From Bacteroidota bacterium (GTDB lineage Bacteria > Bacteroidota > Bacteroidia > Bacteroidales > VadinHA17), in assembly GCA_029547705.1 (NCBI GenBank), contig JAKPOU010000061.1, positions 62,001-126,000 on the forward strand: DNA of 64,000 bases. The letters run 5' to 3'. The position numbers and the translations under genes are program-made. The notes beneath the pieces were generated by a model that was not told the origin of the DNA, made no database searches, and saw only the letters and a program-made list of their open reading frames with translations. This document shows, piece by piece, positions 58,716 through 64,000 of the stretch (position 1 is its first letter; the number at the start of each line of letters is the position of its first letter).

Positions 58716-59618
58716 TCAAATCTTCTCGGCAATGCGAAGTCTTGCACTCCGGACCCTGCTGTTCGCGGCAATCTCATCCTTATCCGGGGTAATTCCCCTT
58801 CTGGTCAGCACCCTGAAGGGAGCCGGCTCGGGATTGCCGTAAAAATCCTTCTTCCCGTAGCCTTCAAAATTGCCTGAACGCATGAAATTTTTTACCAGCC
58901 TGTCTTCCAGGGAATGATATGTTATAACCACAAGTCTTCCCTGGCTTTTAAGCATCTCCCGGGCCTGGAGAAGCATTTCCCTGAGATTCTCCATCTCGTG
59001 GTTGACTGCTATTCTCAAAGCCTGAAACACTTTCGCGTAAAACTTGTGCTTCTGCCCGGGCGGGGCCAGAAAGTCAAGCACATTAAGCAGATCTCCGGTC
59101 CGAACCAGGGCTTTCTCTTTCCTTGCCTTCACAATTTCCCTTGCTATAATCCTCGAATTTTTCAGCTCCCCGTAATCAAAAAACATATCAGCCAGGTCAG
59201 CTTCATCCGATGTTCTGATAAGGTCAGCCGCCGTCCGGCTTCCTTCCCTGTTCATCCTCATATCAAGAGGCGCATCAAACCTGAAGGAAAATCCCCGTTC
59301 AGCCTCGTCAAACTGGTGAAAGGACACCCCCAGATCAGCAATCAGACCGTCTATGGCTTCTATCCCCAGGAACCTGAGATTGTTCCTCAGGAATCTGAAA
59401 TTCTGGTTAAGGAATGTAAAGCGCCTGTCGGACGGAAGATTGGCAACGGCATCATCATCCTGGTCGAATGCAATGAGCCTCCCCTTGTCAAGCCGCCTGA
59501 GAATCTCCCTGGAATGCCCCCCGCCCCCGAAAGTGACATCCACATAAATACCGCCGGAACGGATATTAAGCCCTTCAATACTCTGTTCCGGCATTGCAGG
59601 TATATGATAGACCTTCAT
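58716..59618 (-). CDS. rsmH: 16S rRNA (cytidine-1402-N4)-methyltransferase
   Basis: This 300-residue S-adenosylmethionine-dependent enzyme methylates the N4 of C1402 in 16S rRNA. It begins MKVYHIPAMPEQSIEGL and shows YVDVTFGGGGHSREIL, the substrate-binding LADLGVSFHQFDEAERGFSFR and VVITYHSLEDRLVKNFM. The ATG at 59618 overlaps the mraZ TGA by one base (TGATG), preferred over the GTG at 59621. Confidence 0.97.
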   Translation of the reverse strand: MKVYHIPAMPEQSIEGLNIRSGGIYVDVTFGGGGHSREILRRLDKGRLIAFDQDDDAVANLPSDRRFTFLNQNFRFLRNNLRFLGIEAIDGLIADLGVSFHQFDEAERGFSFRFDAPLDMRMNREGSRTAADLIRTSDEADLADMFFDYGELKNSRIIAREIVKARKEKALVRTGDLLNVLDFLAPPGQKHKFYAKVFQALRIAVNHEMENLREMLLQAREMLKSQGRLVVITYHSLEDRLVKNFMRSGNFEGYGKKDFYGNPEPAPFRVLTRRGITPDKDEIAANSRVRSARLRIAEKI

Positions 59619-60079
59619 CACTCTTCATTACTGTTACCACCCAATATGTCCTCGGCAAGACTTGCAAGTTCCTCTCCGGAAATATCAGTCTTGTGATAAT
59701 TCTCTGCAGCCCATATCTCTATTCTGCCTTCCTGACCTGCCAGGACAACATCCCTTCCGGCATCAATCAGATCAAGCAGGCGCCTCGGAACAAGGAAGCG
59801 GCTGTTGCTGTCAAGTTCGAGTTCAGCCATGCCCTTGAAAAAATTACGTAGGAAACTGCTGTGTGCCCGATTATAGGGATTGACTTTCTTCCTTATCTTT
59901 TCCAGCTGTTTGTTCCAGTCATCCAGCGAATAAAGTACAAGACAGTTGTCAAAAATATCCTTGCGGACAATAAAATGATCCCTGGCATCAGAAGGCATCT
60001 GCTTTTTAAACGCCGCAGGAAGTGTTATCCTCCCCTTGGCATCTACCTTACAAAAATTTTCACCGATAAAGGTGGCCAT
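59618..60079 (-). CDS. mraZ: Transcriptional regulator MraZ
   Basis: This 153-residue protein has two SpoVT/AbrB-like domains, each with the MraZ signature: DAKGR (13-17) and DSNSR (90-94). MraZ binds tandem repeats at its own promoter and represses the dcw operon. Three such repeats lie upstream at 60124-60148. It is the first gene of the cluster. Confidence 0.96.
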   Translation of the reverse strand: MATFIGENFCKVDAKGRITLPAAFKKQMPSDARDHFIVRKDIFDNCLVLYSLDDWNKQLEKIRKKVNPYNRAHSSFLRNFFKGMAELELDSNSRFLVPRRLLDLIDAGRDVVLAGQEGRIEIWAAENYHKTDISGEELASLAEDILGGNSNEE

Positions 60080-60123
60080 GACTTACTATAATCTCAATCC
60101 GGATGCTAAAATAAAGAAAATTT

Positions 60124-60148
60124 CTCCACTTTGTCCCACTTTGTCCCA
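60124..60148 (-). promoter_or_regulatory. MraZ boxes upstream of the dcw cluster
   Basis: On the minus strand GTGGGACAAA is repeated with a 10-base period: two perfect TGGGA cores (60144-60148 and 60134-60138) and a degenerate third (60124-60128, TGGAG). This matches the known MraZ operator, TGGGN repeats spaced by five bases. The array ends 45 bases before the mraZ ATG. Confidence 0.85.
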
Positions 60149-60192
60149 CTTTTTTAACGGGCTTTGTTGATAACTTTTCCCAAAACGGTTGA

Positions 60193-60204
60193 TTGCGGCC
60201 GCAA
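60193..60204. other. 12-bp GC-rich palindrome between mraZ and the acyltransferase gene
   Basis: TTGCGGCCGCAA is a perfect palindrome centred between the divergent mraZ and acyltransferase genes, in an otherwise AT-rich region. It may be a dimeric factor's site, or chance. Confidence 0.3.
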
Positions 60205-60254
60205 ATGAGGCTCTCTTTAATCACAAAAAGTTATTGACAACACGGGCTCTCAGC

Positions 60255-60276
60255 TGTAAAAAATTGTATTTTTACA
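60255..60276 (+). promoter_or_regulatory. 8-bp inverted repeat upstream of the aminolipid acyltransferase genes
   Basis: TGTAAAAA (60255-60262) and TTTTTACA (60269-60276) form a perfect inverted repeat with a 6-base spacer. It ends 27 bases before the ATG at 60304 and overlaps a near -7 sequence (TATTTTTA, 60267-60274), so it fits an operator. Confidence 0.5.
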
Positions 60277-60303
60277 TGATCACTACCCGGAATCACTATC
60301 ACT

Positions 60304-61164
60304 ATGAACGAATCAAATGAAACAGGGCCTGTCCTGCAGATAGACGTGAAAAAGGTTCTGGCATCGAAAAATCCTTCACTGGCAAGAATCCTGCCTTCCT
60401 TTCTGATCAGATACCTTAAAAATATCATTCACCAGGATGAGATTAACAGTTTCCTCCTCAGGTACGGTCATCTCAGGGATGCAGAATTCGTATCGGCCAT
60501 ACTTGAAAGCATGGGCACGGGATACAGGGTTTACGGCCATGAAAACATTCCCCGCTCAGGCAGATATATATTTGTTTCCAATCATCCCCTGGGAGGGCTT
60601 GACGGACTCGTTTTCATGAATGAGCTTTCGAAATACTACAGCGGCATAAAATTTCCCGTAAATGATCTTCTGCTTAATCTTACAAATCTTTCCGGCATTT
60701 TCCTGCCGGTCAACAAGCATGGCACACAGGCCAGGGATGCGATAAAAAAGCTTGAGGAGGCCTATGCATCCGACTCTCAGATGCTGTATTTTCCTGCAGG
60801 ACTATGTTCCAGGAAGAAGCACGGAAAAATAACAGATCTTAAATGGCATAAAAGTTTTATTTCAAAAGCAATACAGCATAAAAGAGATATTGTTCCGGCA
60901 TTTTTCTCCGGCAGGAACTCGGATTTTTTCTACAACCTTGCCAATATCAGGACATTCCTGGGCATCAGGGCAAATATTGAAATGCTATATCTTCCTGATG
61001 AGATGTTCAGACAGAAGGGCAGGGATCTGGCACTTGTTTTCGGCAGGACGATCCCATGGCAGACATTTGATGCTTCAAAAACCCAGGAAGAATGGGCCGG
61101 ATGGGTAAAATCAAAGTCATATGAGCTGAAATCAATGATTTCCGGAGAGAAACCGGATAAATAA
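60304..61164 (+). CDS. GlsA/OlsA-like PlsC-family acyltransferase
   Basis: This 286-residue protein has a PlsC-type acyltransferase core with VSNHPLGGLDG (His94 to Asp100; note H-x5-D where classic PlsC has H-x4-D) and YFPAGLCSRK (about 168-177). It lies 51 bases upstream of a GNAT-like acyltransferase. The same pairing is known in Bacteroides, where GlsB makes N-acyl glycine and GlsA adds the second acyl chain to make glycine lipids; ornithine lipid OlsA/OlsB works the same way. The amino acid substrate cannot be read from sequence. An inverted repeat lies upstream. Confidence 0.82.
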   Translation: MNESNETGPVLQIDVKKVLASKNPSLARILPSFLIRYLKNIIHQDEINSFLLRYGHLRDAEFVSAILESMGTGYRVYGHENIPRSGRYIFVSNHPLGGLDGLVFMNELSKYYSGIKFPVNDLLLNLTNLSGIFLPVNKHGTQARDAIKKLEEAYASDSQMLYFPAGLCSRKKHGKITDLKWHKSFISKAIQHKRDIVPAFFSGRNSDFFYNLANIRTFLGIRANIEMLYLPDEMFRQKGRDLALVFGRTIPWQTFDASKTQEEWAGWVKSKSYELKSMISGEKPDK

Positions 61165-61215
61165 TTTCTAAATTGCACCCTTTTTACACCCTATCCCGAA
61201 TCAATACAACACAAA

Positions 61216-62178
61216 ATGGAAGCAATTGTTGAAAGACAGCCACTGGATCAGATAATTGCAGAACTTACAAAGGAAAGGTTCCTCCGGAAAACCAATAATG
61301 CAAATAATGAGGTTTACATTTTTGACTATAATGAATCACCCGTTTTGATGCACGAAGTGGGCCGGGTCAGGGAACTCACCTTCCGCCATGCGGGGGGCGG
61401 CACAGGCAATTCAATCGATATTGACAAATACGATACGGCAGCGGAGGATCCCCAGAAACAGCTTATTGTATGGGATCCGGAACACAGGAAAGTAATCGGG
61501 GGCTACAGGTTTTATTTTCCTCCCAAAGGCTGTGTGAAATGTGATATTACAAAACTCGCCTCATCAGAATATTTTAACTTTTCCAGGAAATTCCTTACAA
61601 GGTTCTATCCCTATGTTATGGAACTCGGACGATCATTCGTCCATCCCGAGTATCAGTCAGCGGCAAGGGGAAGAAAAAGCCTGTTTGCACTGGATAACCT
61701 GTGGGACGGCCTGGGTGCACTGATAATTGAGAACAATCATATTAAATATCTCTTCGGAAAGGTGACAATGTATCCCCACTTTAATCAGAATGCAAGGAAT
61801 ATGATTCTATACTTCCTGAAAAAGCATTTCAGGGATCCCGACAGGCTTGTGACCCCGATTATGCCGGCAGAGATAGATATTGACATGGAAAAGATGAAGA
61901 AACTGTTCACCCGCCGGCGGTACAGGGATGACTACAAGATACTTTCAGCCGAAGTAAGGAAACTGGGGGAAACCATTCCCCCGCTCATAAATGCCTACAT
62001 GAACCTGTCTCCCACAATGCGGACATTCGGCACATTCATCAACCATTCCTTCGGGGAAGTTGAGGAAACAGGCATAATGATAACCCTCAGGGATATTTAC
62101 GTTGAGAAAATAAACAGACACCTGGCTTCCTATAAGAAGGACTTTATGATTACATGGTTTTCGCCTGACTCCCAGTAG
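61216..62178 (+). CDS. GlsB/OlsB-like GNAT-family N-acyltransferase
   Basis: This 320-residue protein resembles OlsB/GlsB and 'hemolysin-like' acyltransferases: MHEVGRVRELTFRHAGGG (about 47-64), LIVWDPEHRKVIGGYRFY (about 84-101), and ELGRSFVHPEYQ (about 140-151). Such enzymes transfer a 3-hydroxy fatty acyl chain from acyl-ACP to an amino acid nitrogen. Together with the upstream acyltransferase it would build a phosphorus-free aminolipid. It ends 29 bases before the convergent SPOR gene. Confidence 0.82.
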   Translation: MEAIVERQPLDQIIAELTKERFLRKTNNANNEVYIFDYNESPVLMHEVGRVRELTFRHAGGGTGNSIDIDKYDTAAEDPQKQLIVWDPEHRKVIGGYRFYFPPKGCVKCDITKLASSEYFNFSRKFLTRFYPYVMELGRSFVHPEYQSAARGRKSLFALDNLWDGLGALIIENNHIKYLFGKVTMYPHFNQNARNMILYFLKKHFRDPDRLVTPIMPAEIDIDMEKMKKLFTRRRYRDDYKILSAEVRKLGETIPPLINAYMNLSPTMRTFGTFINHSFGEVEETGIMITLRDIYVEKINRHLASYKKDFMITWFSPDSQ

Positions 62179-62207
62179 TTTTCTGCTGTTTTCGTTTCAT
62201 GTTACCC

Positions 62208-62690
62208 TCACTGCCTGCTCAGGCCCGGGTAATTGATAACTGCCGGAACATGGTAGGCATTCGGAAACACCCGCCTTATTGCAATCAGATCCTTGTATAA
62301 TTCGGTTTTTGTCCTGTAATCACCCACCCTCACCATGAAATAACCCGGCTCCTGATACTGAACATAGGAAACAATATCGGGGAATTTGTTGATGAATTCA
62401 GCTCTGGCCCGTGCCGACTCTTCCCTGGCATTTCTCACCGAACTGTAATAAATCTGTATTCTGAAACCCTGGATCCCGGGTGAGCCCTCCATGGTTTTCA
62501 GCTTGCTGTTTGCCATAATCGACCTGCTGATAAGCGTATCTATCCCCCTGTCCTGAACAATGGTAAGCCTTCCGGAATTTTTTTCATCGGATCGCTTCAT
62601 GAGGTCTATGGTCCGGATAAAGCCCTGGGCCATGGTGCCGGCTGCTGAAAACGAAAAGAGCATTAGAAATATCAAGGCCTTTCTTGCCAT
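62208..62690 (-). CDS. SPOR-domain protein
   Basis: This 160-residue exported protein has a signal peptide (ends near AGTMAQ), a linker and a C-terminal SPOR domain (about 85-155, GFRIQIYYSSVRNAREESA to YFMVRVGDYRTKTELYKDL). SPOR domains bind glycan strands stripped of stem peptides at division septa. The ATG at 62690 is preferred because the upstream TTG (62711) overlaps a -7 element. It follows yebC. Confidence 0.88.
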   Translation of the reverse strand: MARKALIFLMLFSFSAAGTMAQGFIRTIDLMKRSDEKNSGRLTIVQDRGIDTLISRSIMANSKLKTMEGSPGIQGFRIQIYYSSVRNAREESARARAEFINKFPDIVSYVQYQEPGYFMVRVGDYRTKTELYKDLIAIRRVFPNAYHVPAVINYPGLSRQ

Positions 62691-62708
62691 CCGCTTCAAT
62701 TTTTTGGA

Positions 62709-62716
62709 CAAATGTA
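62709..62716 (-). promoter_or_regulatory. -7 promoter element of the SPOR gene
   Basis: On the minus strand TACATTTG matches TAnnTTTG, 18 bases before the ATG at 62690. Confidence 0.5.
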
Positions 62717-62734
62717 CAATATTAGTGCTGATTT

Positions 62735-63478
62735 TTATTCCAGTGCCTCCGCAAGTTCGTCAGTCATTTCCAGATTATGATACACATTCTGGACATCATC
62801 ATCATCTTCAAGGGTCTCAATGAATTTCAGCACTTTCTTCGCCGTTTCAACATCCAGCGTTTTCGTATCATTCGGGATTCTTTTCAATCCGGCTTCAATA
62901 GCCTCTATTTCCATTTCTCCCAGTTTTTTGCTGACATTTCCGAAATCTTCCTTGGCACAGGTGATTGTTATGGTTTCTTCTTCAATCTCAAATTCTTCCG
63001 AACCGGCATCTATCATTTCCAGTTCCAGTTCCTCAAGGGACAGGCCTTCATTGCGGATGGTAAAAATACCCTTCGTGTCAAAAAGATAGCTGAGCGACCC
63101 GTTTGTACCCAGACTGCCGCCGTACTTGTTGAACACCGACCTGACCGATGCCACCGTCCTGTTGTTGTTATCGGTGAGGCATTCGACAAATACGGCAATA
63201 CCATTCGGTGCATAGCCCTCAAAAGTAGTTTCCGCATAATGCTCGGCATCAGAACCAACAGCTTTCTTTATGGCTCTTTCAATATTGTCCTTCGGCATAT
63301 TGACACCCTTGGCATTCTGTATCGCCAGTCTCAGCCTGGAATTTGAATCAGGATCACCGCCGCCATCCCTTGCAGCAATAATTATTTCCTTGATGATCTT
63401 GGTAAAAACCTTTCCTCTCCGGGCATCTGCTGCCCCTTTCTTTCTTTTAATTGTTGACCATTTACTGTGACCTGACAT
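62735..63478 (-). CDS. YebC/PmpR family protein
   Basis: This 247-residue protein starts MSGHSKWSTIKRKKGAADARRG, the family signature, with the three-domain YebC/PmpR fold (conserved SRLRLAIQNAKGVNMPKDNIERAIKK and YEGYAPNG-like region). Family members have been described as transcription regulators and, more recently, as translation factors that relieve ribosome stalling. A -7 element lies 28 bases upstream. Confidence 0.95.
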   Translation of the reverse strand: MSGHSKWSTIKRKKGAADARRGKVFTKIIKEIIIAARDGGGDPDSNSRLRLAIQNAKGVNMPKDNIERAIKKAVGSDAEHYAETTFEGYAPNGIAVFVECLTDNNNRTVASVRSVFNKYGGSLGTNGSLSYLFDTKGIFTIRNEGLSLEELELEMIDAGSEEFEIEEETITITCAKEDFGNVSKKLGEMEIEAIEAGLKRIPNDTKTLDVETAKKVLKFIETLEDDDDVQNVYHNLEMTDELAEALE

Positions 63479-63506
63479 ACAATAGGTTTTATGATTTTAG
63501 CGTATA

Positions 63507-63514
63507 CAAAATTA
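63507..63514 (-). promoter_or_regulatory. -7 promoter element of the yebC-like gene
   Basis: On the minus strand TAATTTTG matches TAnnTTTG, 28 bases before the ATG at 63478. It is divergent from the miaB promoter. Confidence 0.5.
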
Positions 63515-63545
63515 ATTAAATCTTTAATACTTCATCCAGGTTATG

Positions 63546-63553
63546 TACTTTTG
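63546..63553 (+). promoter_or_regulatory. -7 promoter element of miaB
   Basis: TACTTTTG matches TAnnTTTG. TTTA (63523-63526) lies 19 bases upstream as an imperfect -33 element. The leader to the miaB ATG is then about 80 bases. Confidence 0.55.
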
Positions 63554-63567
63554 TAGTCCGAAAAAAA

Positions 63568-63624
63568 GCGGCTCCCGGCAGGGGAATATTCCGCGACGCT
63601 CCGGCGGTAAGCCCGGGGTGCCGG
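63568..63624 (+). ncRNA. Structured GC-rich leader upstream of miaB
   Basis: The miaB leader can fold into strong hairpins. CTCCGG (63599-63604) pairs with CCGGGG (63613-63618). CCGGCA (63575-63580) pairs with TGCCGG (63619-63624), closing a larger helix. An alternative pairs CTCCC/GGGG (63572-63576, 63581-63584) inside GCGG/CCGC (63568-63571, 63591-63594). The mutually exclusive folds and GC-rich composition in an AT-rich region suggest an RNA-based control element. No known riboswitch class was recognised. Confidence 0.4.
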
Positions 63625-63640
63625 ATAAAAACAGTACAAT

Positions 63641-64000
63641 ATGGAAAAAAAACTATATATAGAAACCTATGGCTGCCAGATGAACATTGCCGACAGCGAT
63701 GTCATTGCTTCAGTTCTTTCCGGAACAGGGCACCGGCTCGTCAAGGATCCGGGCGAAGCAGGACTGATACTTATCAATACCTGTTCTGTCAGGGAGAATG
63801 CCGAACAGCGTGTCCTGAACAGGCTGAAGCAGCTCAGGCATCTTAAAAAGAAGAATCCCGGGCTGATTGTGGGTCTGGCGGGGTGCATGGCGGAACGCCT
63901 CAGGGAAAAGCTGTTTGATACTGAGGATCTCATTGATATTGTCGCCGGTCCCGACAGCTACCGTGATCTTCCCTCACTTGTAGCAGAGGCGGCTTCTGGC
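63641..64000 (+). CDS. miaB: tRNA-2-methylthio-N6-dimethylallyladenosine synthase (partial)
   Basis: This is the N-terminal 120 residues of MiaB, cut by the window edge. It begins MEKKLYIETYGCQMNIADSD, with Cys residues of the UPF0004 domain at residues 11 (YGCQMN), 47 (NTCSVRENA) and 81 (AGCMAER), which bind an iron-sulfur cluster. MiaB adds a methylthio group at position 37 of tRNAs that read UNN codons. The radical SAM and TRAM domains would lie beyond the window. Confidence 0.95.
   Translation, partial: MEKKLYIETYGCQMNIADSDVIASVLSGTGHRLVKDPGEAGLILINTCSVRENAEQRVLNRLKQLRHLKKKNPGLIVGLAGCMAERLREKLFDTEDLIDIVAGPDSYRDLPSLVAEAASG

Noticed and set aside
60170..60240. DnaA boxes near mraZ (TTATCAACA and TTATTGACA-like sequences)
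   Set aside because: Each differs from the DnaA consensus TTATNCACA, they are not clustered as in an origin, and no dnaA or dnaN is nearby.

Overview
The window is chromosomal DNA from a member of the Bacteroidota, most likely order Bacteroidales or a close relative. Four things point there. There is a fused SecDF, a type IX secretion (T9SS) cluster (a PorP/SprF protein and a very large protein with a gliding-motility/CHU_C type B C-terminal domain), families largely confined to the phylum (DUF4783, the Porin_10-type putative porin, a GlsA/GlsB-like acyltransferase pair), and many start regions preceded by the Bacteroidota -7 promoter element TAnnTTTG instead of Shine-Dalgarno sequences. No rRNA, tRNA, CRISPR, prophage or insertion sequence was seen. 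Coding density is very high and no gap between genes exceeds 300 bases.

Layout. 1-3.7 kb: a TatA-like protein with an unusual hendecad-repeat tail, and secDF. 3.7-8.2 kb: a tripartite efflux operon (HlyD/MacA-type adaptor, MacB-like permease, TolC-like channel) that lacks an ATPase gene. 8.3-13.3 kb: glmM, then on the plus strand an RsuA-family pseudouridine synthase, era, der and a small lipoprotein. 13.4-24.3 kb: a minus-strand cell-surface block: the T9SS type B protein, PorP/SprF, a PD40-PKD protein, an unrecognised exported protein, and a beta-propeller/SpoIIE phosphatase. 24.3-28.5 kb: a very large NtrY-like histidine kinase downstream of rlmH. 28.7-31.3 kb: DUF4783, nadC and a lipoprotein that looks like an inactivated zinc peptidase. 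31.3-37 kb: valS and a three-gene proton-translocating transhydrogenase operon (pntAA, pntAB, pntB). 37.2-44.7 kb: an aminotransferase, a NamZ/DUF1343 muramidase, a LolC/E-like permease, an MltF-like lytic transglycosylase and a putative porin. 44.7-60.1 kb: a complete Bacteroidota-type division and cell-wall (dcw) cluster, mraZ-rsmH-ftsL-ftsI-murE-mraY-murD-ftsW-murG-murC-ftsQ-ftsA-ftsZ, with MraZ boxes upstream of mraZ and no murF or ddl. 60.3-64 kb: a probable glycine/ornithine-type aminolipid acyltransferase pair, a SPOR protein, a YebC-family protein and the start of miaB behind a structured leader.

The genes mostly serve envelope construction: export (Tat, SecDF, T9SS), peptidoglycan precursor synthesis and division (GlmM plus dcw), peptidoglycan turnover (NamZ, MltF, SPOR), and membrane lipids. 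The least conventional stretch is 13.4-24.3 kb. It resembles a T9SS surface-protein module, but its PD40 partner carries PKD domains where an OmpA anchor would be expected, and it ends with a membrane-bound sensor phosphatase. Functional links within it are inferred from neighbourhood and domains only.
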